Of a DNA stretch of 64,000 nt, positions 26,101-37,055 are shown piece after piece. This DNA is from Synchiropus splendidus (Eukaryota; Chordata; Actinopteri; Syngnathiformes; Callionymidae): positions 6,264,501 through 6,328,500 of the forward strand of contig NC_071340.1 of the NCBI RefSeq assembly GCF_027744825.2. Direction: 5' to 3'. Every line of letters starts with the position of its first letter. The first letter of the stretch is position 1. A model generated the notes under the pieces. The model saw only the letters and a list, made by a program, of their open reading frames with translations. It had not been told where the DNA came from and ran no database searches. The position numbers and the translations under genes were made by a program.

Positions 26101-26199
26101 TGTCGGTGCATGAACAAAAATAAGTTCTGCTGCCCAGAGTTGACTCCTAAGGTCATCCATCGCTGCCAGATGAAGCAAAAAAATCAACTGGAAGCCTGA
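23126..26199 (+). CDS. il12b: Interleukin-12 subunit beta (p40)-like secreted cytokine receptor-type protein
   Basis: p40 is the secreted partner of the IL-12/IL-23 alpha chains. Exons: 23126-23128 (ATG alone, then GTAAGA), 23882-24290, 24379-24481, 24559-24752, 25125-25273, 25390-25467, 26077-26199; all phases agree. The second exon adds RVLLFVVLL, completing a signal peptide. An Ig domain (VKIHCDTTSPGPVTWKFNG ... LGEYSCWRNG), KSFLRCWAKSYDCHFSCEW, the HFFLRDIQPDSP linker and WSHWS (25441-25455) follow. These match the p40 layout, including human TFLRCEAKNYSGRFTC as I recall it. A 102-bp segment (23937-24038) has splice sites and is a multiple of three; removing it gives 318 residues, near the family length, against 352 if kept. 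Reading through the last donor would stop at 25494 after WKNVTDALSCV. The last exon gives a Cys-rich tail (QCRCMNKNKFCCPE). Fish have several p40 paralogues; which one this is remains open. Confidence 0.85.
25621..25647. repeat. (ATTT)n microsatellite
   Basis: A short tandem run of TTTA/ATTT units in the last intron of the p40-like gene. No function is proposed. Confidence 0.8.
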
Positions 26200-26268
26200 G
26201 GAACGTCACTAAAACTAGCTCCTGTTACACCACATCATGATTGAGAGATTTGTTTTGCCGTTCTTCAG

Positions 26269-26286
26269 AAATATTTATTTATTTTC
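26269..26286 (+). promoter_or_regulatory. AU-rich element in the p40-like 3'UTR
   Basis: AAATATTTATTTATTTT lies 70 bases after the proposed stop codon of the p40-like gene and contains the nonamer TTATTTATT. Overlapping ATTTA motifs of this kind destabilise many cytokine mRNAs, so the position supports both the gene call and the downstream last exon. No clear AATAAA was found close behind it. Confidence 0.55.
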
Positions 26287-26988
26287 TTTGTTGCTGTCAA
26301 GAAAATATTTGAATTATTGTGGTATTTGTAAAATTTGCCAAAAGACAACCTGAAACCTTTAAGACCTTTTTTTAATTGTTTGTTTGTCTCTCTCCAAACG
26401 AAACACCCAAGCGCCGTGCAGACACAAACATATATCTAAAGTGTGTGCTCCCGTTCACAGCTAAACTCTTCCTCTTTGCTGTCACCTACAAAAGGATTAC
26501 ACCCATCTAGACTGACATGCCAAATGAGACAAAAACTCTACAGTCTGAAATTAATGCTCTACATAAAGTTTGAGGAAGTTAAGCAGGTAATTTATATTAC
26601 ATTTCTGTAGCATTGTGGTTGTGACGACTAATGGACACGCTAATGCGCATGTGTATGGCGGGAGGCGTATCGTTTGTAGGTAGTACGGACATGATTAAAA
26701 AAGAAGAAGCGCCCTGAACGGTCGGTCTTTCGGAAGTCTAAGTACCGCACAGCAGCCACTATTGTTTGCCGCAGTATGTCAGGTGAAGCTGGAAGTGCAA
26801 CAATGAACACAACATTTTGCCATAATGATCTGACCAGTTATTCACAGCTTACGCTGGTTTAAAACATTTATATCATGTTTAACTCTTCAGTCTATTTTTT
26901 GTGAACAAATTAAGGTGTTTCACTATTGTCGCAGTCATTTACAAAACATCGGTCTGCTTTGTTTAACTCTGCATTCATACACTCACAT

Positions 26989-28005
26989 TCACGTCTTCAT
27001 CTCTTCTTTCGACTTCCTGTTGCTTGCTCGGTTCAGTTTTAGCTTGTTTTTCATGTCATCGAAGTTGAATCGGACCCTGAAAGGTAGAAGTTGAAGCTTG
27101 ACACATTGTTATTATAGGATTTGGATGAGGCGGTGTTGTTACCGGACTCTCCTCCTGGGGTGGATCCAGCGCCAGATGACCCTCCACACGGCCGCCCTCA
27201 GGGCCGGGCTGCCCCAGATGTACAGGGCCGGTGTCACCAGAGCGTTCAGGCGAGCCATGATGGCAAACAGGTTGGTGGCCTCGTTCCTGAACCTCAGTCC
27301 TGTTCTGGTCAGCTGGCGGACGATGATGTTGATGAAAGAGGGACACCACAGAGCCAGAAAGCAGATGACCACGAACACAATGATGCGCAGAGACTCCTTC
27401 TTGTTGTCTCTCTCTGCACTGGGCACCTCTCTGACCAGATGATTGCGAGCGATAATGTAGAGTTTGATGGTCATCAGGACTTTGATGAGCACGATGATCT
27501 GAAGCGTCATCACCCCAAAGGCGTTAATCTGAGCCGCTTTTGAGATGGGCACCATGTTCTGGACAGTCAGGATGGAGTAGGTGTAGATCCAGCAGAAGGC
27601 ACACACACTAATCACAAACGACCTGGTGATGAAGCGGTTGTAGAAGAACGGGTGGCAAACTGCAAAGTAGCGGTCAAACTGAGCAAAGAGGAAGGTCAGC
27701 ACATTAACACCGAGAAACGAAGGCAGGATATAGAAAGTGCCGTTTCTAGACGGGTAGCCCTCCTGGACGTCGAAGAGCCCCAGGTAGTAGACAGAGAAGC
27801 CGGTCAGAGTGTCACTGATGCTGGTGTTCAGCATGAAGATGAAGCGGTTCTGGTTGCGCAGTGACCTGGTGCAGGAGATGCTAAGGGCCACAGAACCGGC
27901 CACCAGCACGGCACTGGTGGCAAACAGGATGTGGAAGGTGAAGATGAAAAAGTCACCGGGTGTGTCAAAGTCCACCGACAGAGGGACGGTGCAATTGCGG
28001 AGCAT
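26989..28005 (-). CDS. Orphan class A (rhodopsin-like) G protein-coupled receptor, copy A
   Basis: Seven hydrophobic segments are visible. Exons: 28005-27143 and 27076-26989, joined at phase 2, giving about 316 residues. The ATG at 28005 gives MLRNCTVPLSVDF with an N-glycosylation site; no better ATG is in frame above it. TM3 ends FDRYFAVCHPF (DRY intact), intracellular loop 3 is short, TM6 has FLALWCPSF and TM7 has TPALYIWGSPALR in place of NPxxY. The usual Cys at the top of TM3 is missing and loop 2 is short, as in the melanocortin/cannabinoid/adenosine group. Without splicing the protein would end HPRRRVR; splicing adds a basic tail (VRFNFDDMKNKLKLNRASNR). It is a paralogue of the receptor at 33.9 kb and points the opposite way. 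Ligand unknown. Confidence 0.82.
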
Positions 28006-30743
28006 CCTGGTGCTCCAGCAGAGGACAGGAGCAGCTCCGGTATTTATGCAGTTGTTAAACAAACACCGACGTCTCCCGGGGTTTCACTTCAACAAGTGTT
28101 TTCATGTGTGGCCGGGATAATGAGGCCCCGCTGCAGAACCTCGTGAGGGTTCTAATCGATGACTTGTTTGTGGTTCTGCTCCATCAAACACTTGACCTTA
28201 ATATCTTTGGTGCTTGCAAACCACTCAAGTCTCACAACACTGCAAACACAACTTCAGTTCTGTGACTTAGGTCTATTAAAATGATAAACGTTTGCTGTGG
28301 TCTGACCCCCGAGCGGATTTAATTATTCAGTCTGAACTGCAGCCATTACTGCCGCTCTCTATCCCATGGTGTGGTGCCACGACTCTTCACATCTGACTCA
28401 GATTTCATGGAAGAAAACGTATCATCATGTTGAAACAAAAATGTCTCCCCAGCGAAACTGCAGGCCGTGTTGTTTCTGCGACAAACTCGGCTTTTCCATC
28501 TGAAAAATGAGCCTGGTGAATACACCTCCCTTTCTAGAAACGCCACATTGATATTAGAATGAGGTGATGATTTCTTACTGAAAGTGTATTTCACTTAAGT
28601 TAGGTCAGTGCTCGTTCATTGCCGTCGTGGAAACTCAACAATTTTCACTTGCTGGGAGGTTGCTGCTGCATTGAAATGATTCTTATCATTATTCAGTGAT
28701 GAATTGATTATCAACACTAGATGGCAGCACTTGTCCATGGCCAGACTTCTGCTAGACTTGAGTGGGGATACCCTCATAGACATTTCATTTTTCATGTTTT
28801 TCAAGCTCTTCTATTACTGATTTATGAGTTCTGAAGAGGGAAAAAAACACCATACAAATGCACCATGTAACAATTCTCATTCCATTTTCCACCCTGTTTA
28901 GTTCCATACCAATTCCCTTAGTGATTCTCAATGGTGGGAAAAAAAGATTTGCATATGACTTTAGAAATAGCAATTCCATTTATGGTTGTGCTCACTGTAA
29001 CAGGTTTGTAACCAACTTGTGTTGTTACTAGGTCCCCTGCCAAACTGTCATTTAGTTCATTAAGTTCAAAAAGTTCCAAAAGCGCTGGGTTGACTGCAGT
29101 GAGACAGGAGTGGGTCATGCTTGGTTCATGAGCACGCATCAGAAGTGAAACTGTCAGGTGTCAACTGGAGTTTGTGTTAACCTTGTGAATCCTGAGATCA
29201 GAGCTCCAGTTCTTTAAAACGGAGGTCTTTATTGGCCCTTGTGAACAATTTAAAAACATGAATGCACAATCCATGATGGATGTATCTCATTTTATATATC
29301 TGCTTGTCACGCTTGAATTGTCTGTTTGAATAGTAATGTAAACATGACAAAACCCGAGCGTACTGGAGTTCATGACTGTACTTTTAATTGTACTTTTTAC
29401 ACAAGAAACTCAACAGTTCACACTGTTGATGTGATGAGATCCACCAGTGCGTCTGCTCCGGTGAGATTGCAGAGATTGTTGACTTTGAGCAGCTGATTCC
29501 TGACCCGCTACAGCTGCTGTGACGCAAACTGTCCAGGCATTACAAAACTAAGATCAACACTCCAACAACACAACAAATGTGTTTTCTTGCACTGTGAGGC
29601 ACAATAAAGGCCATCTAATCTAATCTCCCAGTGATAGCAGACACACACAGCCTGAGTGTGAGACAGCTGTGCCACAGCTTTAACAAGAGACTAAAAGAAC
29701 GGCCACCGGGAAAAGACTTTCCTCAGAATTAAAAAACACAACAGGTTTTACTTTGTGGTTTTTTATTAACATTTTTGTTACTTAAATTGTCACAGAGACC
29801 AACACGAACCAATACATAATTTGAATAATTTGAAAGTCCCGGCATATCATTCTGTGAATACAAAGAAATTGCAACAAATTTTGTTTGCATACACAACCAT
29901 AAAATACACTGTGATTCTGCTGAGGTTCTCATAAGCGGGTCAAATACAGCTTCCATCTTGGTGTATCACTGGATTAACCTAACACCAATGCGCTGTGCAC
30001 TGTCAGCCAGTGGATGAAGTGGCAATATCATATTTTTTTTTATGTTATTACTTCTTATTTGTTATTTCTTTCATGCAACAGTTGCAGCAATTCCATCTAA
30101 CCATGTCCAAATCTTTAAAACTTTAATGTCGCTGTTTCTCATTTTGTAACGCAGATCACATTAGAATCATAACCAGAATCATTACTAATAAAATGCTTTG
30201 CTATGAATCCAAAATATGATGTGGGATTGAAACATGCAAGTGAGATAGAAAACGATTCCCATCCCTACAACTCATCTTAAAATGAGGATACAGTATGTTG
30301 CATTTATACTATGACAGAAACCATGCTGCAATTATGTTCTCAAAAGTCACAAATCCTTAGAAATAACTTGAACACAAAGTGTTTTATCCACAGTATCTAC
30401 TGTTCTACAGGTCTGTAATTGTTGCTGATGAACTTAGAAGATCAAACTTCATCTCATCTCAATCAGGAAACTGCTACTGGGTTGAAAATTTGATTTAAGA
30501 CATCTGGCTTGTCAAACTTCTGATTGGCCTGTTTAGTTTGACAAGTCATACATTGCTCCAACTCCAGCACTAAGAGGAGAGCTACAGCATATGTTGTAGC
30601 TGTAAACACTATTAAAGTCAAATTATCCAATAACGTTCTTTACATTTTCATTCATAATATTTATACAGCTATAGAAAAGCCCTGTCAGGCAACTTAGAAT
30701 GTTTATACTACCAGAATCCAGTCACATCAACAATGTGACCGTA
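28006..30743. other. Intergenic, repeat-poor, no gene recognised
   Basis: AT-rich sequence upstream of GPCR copy A. No coding exon, tRNA or element with clear ends was seen apart from a LINE-like 3' tail near 29,600. It should include the promoter and any noncoding leader of copy A. Confidence 0.45.
29420..29630 (+). mobile_element. Possible 3' tail of a truncated LINE
   Basis: A stretch ending GAGGCACAATAAAGGCCATC followed by the short tandem repeat CTAATCTAATCT has the usual form of a fish LINE 3' end: a polyadenylation signal, then simple repeat units. No reverse-transcriptase sequence was recognised upstream, so it would be a short 5'-truncated insertion. Confidence 0.35.
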
Positions 30744-31274
30744 TACACTGCCTGGCCAAAAAAGTCGCCACCTGGATTTAACTAAGCAAATAGGTACGAG
30801 CCTCCTATTGGATAGGTAACATAGCTTTAGCAACATTATGTGCTCAAAGAATGAGTACCTGACTGAATGACCAGGTTATTCCATCATTGGATGTTTTCTT
30901 CCCTGATGGCACGGACATATTCCAAGATAACAATGCCAGGATTCATTGGGCTCAAATTGCGAAAGACTGGTTCAGGGAGCATGAGACATCATTTTCCCAC
31001 ATGGATTGGCCACCACAGAGTCCAGACCTTAACCCCATTGAGAATCTTTGGGATGTGCTGGAGAAGGCTCTGCGCAGCGGTCAGACTCTACCATCATCAA
31101 TGCAAGATCTTGGTGAAACATTCATGCAACACTGGATGGAAATAAATCTTGTGACATTGCAGAAGCTTATAGAAACAATGCCACAGCGAATGCATGCTGT
31201 AATCAACGAACGGAATATTACAGTGTATGACCCTTTTTTTTGGTGGTGACTGTTTTTTTTGGCCAGGCAGTGTA
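30744..31274 (+). mobile_element. Internally deleted Tc1/mariner-like element
   Basis: Ends are inverted repeats starting TACACTGCCTGGCCAAAAAA on the left, with the complement GGCCAGGCAGTGTA on the right, bounded by TA. The 531-bp unit keeps the C-terminal transposase (30,887-31,249): [15 protein letters not shown] carries the second catalytic Asp and [13 protein letters not shown] the third acidic residue. The DNA-binding domain and first Asp are gone. It is therefore non-autonomous, but the surviving frame is uninterrupted to its stop, so it may be fairly young. Confidence 0.9.
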
Positions 31275-32314
31275 ATTGTTGTCTCACTATAACCAAACGT
31301 TTCAGTCACCAAAGCTGGAAAAACATGATCTTACCAAACTAGCCAACCCGGTCCAAATGATTGGATAGTGATATACTCAACTGCTTTCCCCCTTTCTCTC
31401 TCTGAATTTACGTGGCATTAGCATCACGAAACTTGGGGCCCTGCAGAAAGGTGCCCCCAGGCAACAGATCCTAGGGTGCTGATTGGAAGCATTTTTGGAG
31501 CCATGTGTCCATTTATCCATGTCTGTGATTTGCTGCGTCACTGGGCTGAAGGGCCACTTCTGTCAAGCGCCCCTGAAGTAGTATGTAATGAAGAGAAAAC
31601 TGTTTTCTCCAATCTGTTTGCCTTATATTTATTGGTGGCATGGCAGTGCCCTTTGAACATGTTCATAGTCATAACAGAAATGAAATATGAAGATTAGGTG
31701 TGGAGCAGCGCCCCCTATTGACCATTTGCCTCCACACACTTCTGAGTCTGAGCCCATGGTGTGTGGCTTAGTGAGTGTAGCTCAAAAAGGAAGCACATAT
31801 GAAATGCTAAGGGTTTTTTTTTACTGGGAGTGACTGTGAAAGACCAGATTGGAAGACAGACAGACTGACAGCTCATATAGAGAAGTTTGGAGACATAGGG
31901 AGGCCAGACTTGGGTGGTGTGGACACACAGGGATCATGTCGGATGAAGCACATTACAAAATTTCATTTCTTAGATGATTTACATTACCAGGCAAAAGCAG
32001 GAGAGGAAGACGGCGATTGAGGTTCATGGATGTGATGTAGAGGACGTGTGTGAGTAAAATGTAAGCTTTGCAACATCAAGGAAACCTTACAAATTCTTCG
32101 GCATAAAGAATATATAATATTCTTCACGATCATGACAATTCTGTCTTTATAGACCTGTTGAGGGTATGTTGAGGCCATGGTCGAATGTAAAAGGGTGACG
32201 TTTCTAGCCTACCATGCTGCTCTGAGTACTTTGAATTTCCTCACTTCCTGCTGGGCCATGATCTGTACCTTGTTGTCCGATGCACTGTGCAGAATCGATA
32301 ACAGAATTTCTCAC

Positions 32315-32395
32315 CTTTTCCGTGATAAGTTTCTCTCGAAGGAGCTTGAGATCATCAGCATCCATATCTTCTGCCACAACATAAATCATCATGCC
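32315..32395 (-). other. Isolated exon-like open segment
   Basis: On the minus strand a compact segment reads GMMIYVVAEDMDADDLKLLR and ends EKLITEK with a good donor (AAG|GTGAGA). It is bounded above by a weak acceptor (CTACCAAG|GG) that abuts the hAT-like terminus at 32,401. Amino-acid use looks protein-like, but I do not recognise the family and found no partner exons. It may be a stray exon, a retro-fragment or chance. Confidence 0.2.
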
Positions 32396-32400
32396 CTTGG

Positions 32401-32770
32401 TAGGGCTGCACCGATCGATCGTCGATTTATGTCATCAGAATCGGCCATCAAATGACAAATATACATATGTAATATAGATACTATTTATATTGACACATTA
32501 TGAGTAATGTTACCACTCCTTTATATTGTACATTGGGATGCGACAATGACAAAAGACAACGGTTACTGGCATTTCCCTGGAAAATCACACTGCCTGTAGA
32601 GAGCCTGCAGAGATGCCCACCTGACAGCCATGATGTGCAGTCACGGAGGAAAAACACCAAAAACATTCAAGACCACGGATTTGATGAGTCATTTGGCATC
32701 AAACCACCGCACCGATTTCGAGCGCTACAAAGAGGCTAACCGATTATGCCGTCTTCTGTTGAGGAGTCTT
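32401..32770 (+). mobile_element. hAT-like transposon fragment with BED-finger remnant
   Basis: It begins TAGGGCTGCACCGATCGATC, like hAT terminal repeats in fish. Further in, 32,640-32,740 in one frame reads CSHGGKTPKTFKTTDLMSHL followed by ASNHRTDFERYKEAN. This is the second half of a BED zinc finger (HL...H), the usual N-terminal domain of hAT transposases. The frame then decays and no catalytic domain or opposite end was found. Confidence 0.5.
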
Positions 32771-33297
32771 CTTCTGTGGAGCTTTCAGCAGACCGCAGAT
32801 ATTCATTTCCTGTACTGATGAAAAGAGGAGCACTCTGTCAGGTTTATAAGGTATGGGCTTACATTTGTCCCAAAAATATTTGTAAATGCACAGGGGGTGA
32901 TCCACAAATAGTCAATGGTTTGCACTTGTATTTTGATATTCCCAGAGGAAAATGTAACATTTCTAACGTGTATTTTGGTCTTTCCAAATAAATGTGCTTT
33001 GGTAAATATATCATTTTCGTTTGCAGAACAAAAATTAATTTGTAAAACTTAAAATTCTGTTTGTGAAATGAGACTCACATTTGTGATACACTAATTACTG
33101 TACACGCATTCGCCGCTGGTATCTGTGACGTATTTTTGGGACACTCGACACTTGGCGAGAGTCACGAATTTGCGGATTAAGATCCACTACTTATTGTTAT
33201 TCAATATATTTGTCTAATTAATTAAAAAAATATTGAGTTTTGTTTGTTCCGGGGGCGTCATTAATTGGTACCAGCCTATTGGAACTTTAAAAAAAGA

Positions 33298-33486
33298 ATG
33301 GCTATCAGTGCGCCCCTAGTTCTCAGCGCTCTTGTTGGCTTCCTAGCGGGCCTCAGCCTCAGCCGGTGCTGTAGACACAGTGTCAAGAGGACCACATGTC
33401 TCAGGTTGCAGTTTGTCAAGACCAAAAAGATCAAGTCAAATATTTTTTCAGGAAGTCAGTCTGTGTCAATACAGTATTTGGAATAG
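33298..33486 (+). CDS. Small ORF with an N-terminal hydrophobic helix, uncertain
   Basis: A 62-codon frame has a favourable start context (AAAGAATGG). It begins MAISAPLVLSALVGFLAGL, a likely membrane or signal helix, followed by SRCCRHSVKR and a basic segment. It lies about 370 bp upstream of GPCR copy B on the same strand. I do not recognise it. It could be a genuine microprotein, the first exon of something larger, or chance. Confidence 0.2.
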   Translation: MAISAPLVLSALVGFLAGLSLSRCCRHSVKRTTCLRLQFVKTKKIKSNIFSGSQSVSIQYLE

Positions 33487-33854
33487 CTGTGCTTGTCTTT
33501 CATCCGATATGACCATCTCTGTTTCTCCTCTCACTCTCTCTCTCTTTCTTTCCCTCTGAGTGAATGAAGCTCTTCATGAGAAACAATGTGAATTCCTCTG
33601 GTGATTAAGTGTTGTGAGAGTTGTAATGGGATCAGAGTGTGATACGAAAAACAAAACAAGTGTCTTCATTGGGACTTGCAAACCACAGTGGTAATCAGAG
33701 GAGGATGAACGGCTGAGTGGTGATTGTGATGCCAATGTGTGCTGATGTGTGACTTGTTGTTCCTGTGACTGGATGTCGGTCCCAGTGCTCGTCTGTCTTC
33801 CTTCATAAAGCAGAGTCGACTCCACCACCTAGGCGGCAGACTCCCCAGGCTGTC

Positions 33855-35765
33855 ATGCCCGCTGCCTCCATGAACATCAGCCAGAGTCTCTTTCTAGCGC
33901 TCCCCCTCAACAGCTTTGGCAACGTCCTGCTCTTCCTCTTCAACATCAGCTTGGCAGCTGCCATCATCTTCCTCAACCTGTCCGTGTCTCTGGCCATCCT
34001 GCTGGACAGGCACCTGCGCTCAGAGAACCGCTTCATGTACATGTTGAGCACGTGCTGCAGTGACGTCTGCACCGGGGCCTCCTACTACTACGTTGGCATC
34101 CTGGATGTCAAGGACTCCTTTGATTCCCCTACTCGAACTTATTTCATCGTCCCCACCTTTCTTGGCTTGTCTTACATGGCTATCTTAGCCGCCCAAGCCG
34201 ACCGCTTCCACGCTGTCGTGTCTCCTTTCAAATATTCTCAACGGATGAGTCTGAGCAGAACTTTGCTGGTCATCGTCTCCTACTGGGTTTATGCTTTTCT
34301 GATGGTGGCAGTTCATAACCTGGTCTCTATTGGCGTGGCCGGACAGGTGACCAGCATCGGCTCCTTTGTGGCAAACATCTTTTCTGTGATAATCATGATC
34401 GGCCTGAACATAAAACTCTTCATTATAGCCAAGGTCCAGCTAGAGAGAGAGCCGCCTTCGGAGGAGCGTGAATACAAGCGCGCCTCTGTGCGGCTCATCC
34501 TGGTGGTCGTCATGTTCTTTTTAGGAACTTGGCTCCCAATATTCTGTCATGTCATTGCCTGCAACTTTCTACGCGCCAGATGCTACACAAAGAGCGAAGG
34601 TACTGACCCCCTTCGTATTCTGCCCAGAGTGAACGCAGCCCTGACTCCCATCCTGTACATCCGGGGCTGCTCGGCACTCAGAGCTGCACTGCTGAGCAGA
34701 GTCTGGAGACCCTGCTGGAGGAGGTGAGAAACCCTAAACCCTTTGCCCTAATCCTGACCCATAGACCAAATCTGATTTGATATCAACCCCACCATCCCTT
34801 TGTACATGCAAACAACGGAGTGGATATTGAAACTACTGATGAAATTATGGCTGAGCAAATATTCAGACGTGTCTGTGCGCATGACCTGTTTGTTTAAATT
34901 TACAAAATAAAAAGTACAAAATTAACCCAAACTCTCAGACTAGCTACATACAGTCAGTCACACTTGTATTGTGAAATATGCAGTATAAAGTGCTACATTA
35001 TCTTCAAGCAAAACATGAATACAATTGATGAAGGAGCCATGCCACAGTGAAATAATAAATATTATGTATATGTATTTTATAAAATTGAGAAATTTGAATG
35101 ATTGAAATAATACAATTGCATGAATGTCATTGAACAGAGAAGTCAAATATTGATTTATTTATATAGATTATTATTATAATTATGTCAAAAGTTTTATTTA
35201 AAGAGGATCACACCCATATTTTTATTAGAAAAGTATCTAAAAATTAGACACTTAAAATAATAATATTTGAATCCATGTATTTCGTTTTAGTTTAAATTAT
35301 CACCATGATTTTGCGCTCAATTGCATGAATATTTTATTATACATAATGATCATGTGAATTTTGCTCATCAAAGCAAGGGCATTGACAAAACTTGAATAAC
35401 AATATATTATCATTGCCGCTACACTTTTTCATGAGGCAATCTGACTTTGATATTAATGTTGTTAATGGATTACTTTTATTTTAAGATTTTTATTATTTTG
35501 ATTATTATTACTCGTAGTGTCAGTATTACTGTAACTAAATCAAAAGGAAATAAACATAGTGTAAACCCTAACATTGAAGTAACACAATGGCTGTAGAAGC
35601 TGAAAGATAAAAATCAATTCTGCTTCAATATATATGTTTTGTGTGGTGATTTGATCTTCCTTTTTTCTTCTGCTAACTTATTCTGTTTATTGCAAAGCAC
35701 ACATGTTGTCTTTGTTTGCTTGCAGCGCGTGTCCTGGATGTCGCTGCAGACCACTGGCTGGTTGA
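33855..35765 (+). CDS. Orphan class A G protein-coupled receptor, copy B
   Basis: A paralogue of the minus-strand receptor at 27-28 kb, transcribed divergently from it. The first exon (33855-34723, or to the in-frame stop at 34727) encodes seven hydrophobic segments from MPAASMNISQSL. Shared blocks are LRSENRFMYML / LRNQNRFIFML, YYYVGILDVKD / YYLGLFDVQE, and TPILYIRGCSALRAAL in TM7. TM3 ends ADRFHAV, so DRY has become DRF; the TM3-top Cys is missing. A donor GAG|GTGAGA at 34,724 and acceptor TTGCAG at 35,725 add SACPGCRCRPLAG, a tail with possible palmitoylation cysteines, giving 302 residues. Unspliced it ends PCWRR at 290. AATAAA signals at 35,994-36,007 fit this exon as the last. Ligand unknown. 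Confidence 0.82.
35391..35572 (+). repeat. Dispersed repeat, copy 1 (inverted relative to 39.8 kb)
   Basis: From CTTGAATAACAATATATTAT to GGAAATAAACATAGTG this is nearly the reverse complement of 39,823-40,000. Shared landmarks are CACTTTTTCATGAGGCAATC, ATTAATGTTGTTAA and CTCGTAGTGTCAGTATTACT. By eye the identity is high, with small differences and an ATT-repeat length change. It lies in the last intron of GPCR copy B. Confidence 0.85.
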
Positions 35766-36019
35766 ATTTGAACGAGAATAGGAAAAAAAAACTGTGAGAT
35801 TTAATATCGTCCGTGTGACTCGTTGAACTTCGTGTGTACTTTGTTTTAACTTATGGTCGTACCTGTTGGTTGTCAGAAATGTTCATCTCTCTGCTCCTTT
35901 TCGGCCTCTATAATGTATGATGAGTGGTTATTTCATGTGTAAGACATATATGACAATGGGAATCTAGCTCAACGGTCGGGATGACATTGTAAAAATAAAT
36001 AAATAAAAGTTGAAGTCTG

Positions 36020-37055
36020 ACAACAGTATGGCGGTTTTATTTATCCAACAAAAGTGCACTGGCTACATGGCAACATAATGAGTATTTCAAGTTTCGTATG
36101 CTGCTACTGCTGAGCCGCATGCAGTTAGTCATTGAATCCGCCAGGTGTCAGTCGAGTCATTTCACCACACGTTTAGTTTCGTATCACGTTAAAGGGCATT
36201 GTTTTTTTTTTTTTTACATTTCTCTGTCTATTTCGCTTCGTGTTTTGCATCATATCCCTTTTAATTGTCCTCAAAGTGGATCGCAGTAGGTCGTCCACCG
36301 TTGTTCACTCATGATGATTTTGCAACACACTTGCGGCACAGTGGCAGGAAACAGGTAACGAAGTAACTGTTGCAATCTACTACTTCACCACTGGGTGCCG
36401 TTGGCGCAGATACTTAGGCACCTTAATAGTTTGAAAATGCAGTCTTATTTTTTAAATCTCATTGCGAGGTTGCACCGTCAAATACATGTGTGGATTTTGT
36501 TTACATCCTTGAGCAGGAAGTTCAACCGTTTAAATATAAAAGTTGGCTGCAGAAAGTTCACTTTCACTTACATTTTTCAAGTTTGGAAGGTTTTCAATAG
36601 ACAACCACATTATACCCCGATTCATCATTCTATAGTATATTATCATGATTAATATCAACAAGAAGATTTTGACAGAATACAATTGTTCCTTTTGAAAAAT
36701 GCATTTCCGATAACTGATTTATCAACATGGTCATGAGACAGATGCAAAGACAGACGCTCACAAACGCCTCGTCTTGATATACAGCTATACGCATACAGCT
36801 CATGATGTGTGTGTAAATCCCCTATAAATATTGTTGTTATTGTTGTTGTATTTGCCAGATTTCTTTTTTCAAAATAGTTCCTATACGATCGATAAGTCCA
36901 GTTTTCCTGCCCTTGCCATCTTACAGGTAGATGTGCCAGTGGGGGGGTCGTGGTGCGAGAAAGTGTCCTGGCACCTCCCACAGTGGGCTGTTTTCTCTGC
37001 TGCACTCGGGGCTGGTTCCTATTCAAATGTGGGTCAGGGGTGAGGAAGCCTAACG
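36020..37055. other. Intergenic between GPCR copy B and the hic2 promoter
   Basis: No coding similarity was recognised. It holds a T-run near 36,201 and then becomes richer in GC toward 37.0 kb. Ordinary flanking DNA. Confidence 0.4.

Noticed and set aside
26776..26862. Short frame MSGEAGSATMNTTF downstream of the p40-like gene
   Set aside because: Only 28 codons, no partner exon found and no known similarity.
27098..28146. Long plus-strand open frames opposite the minus-strand GPCR
   Set aside because: They mirror the codon structure of the receptor and have no recognisable domain; antisense shadows.
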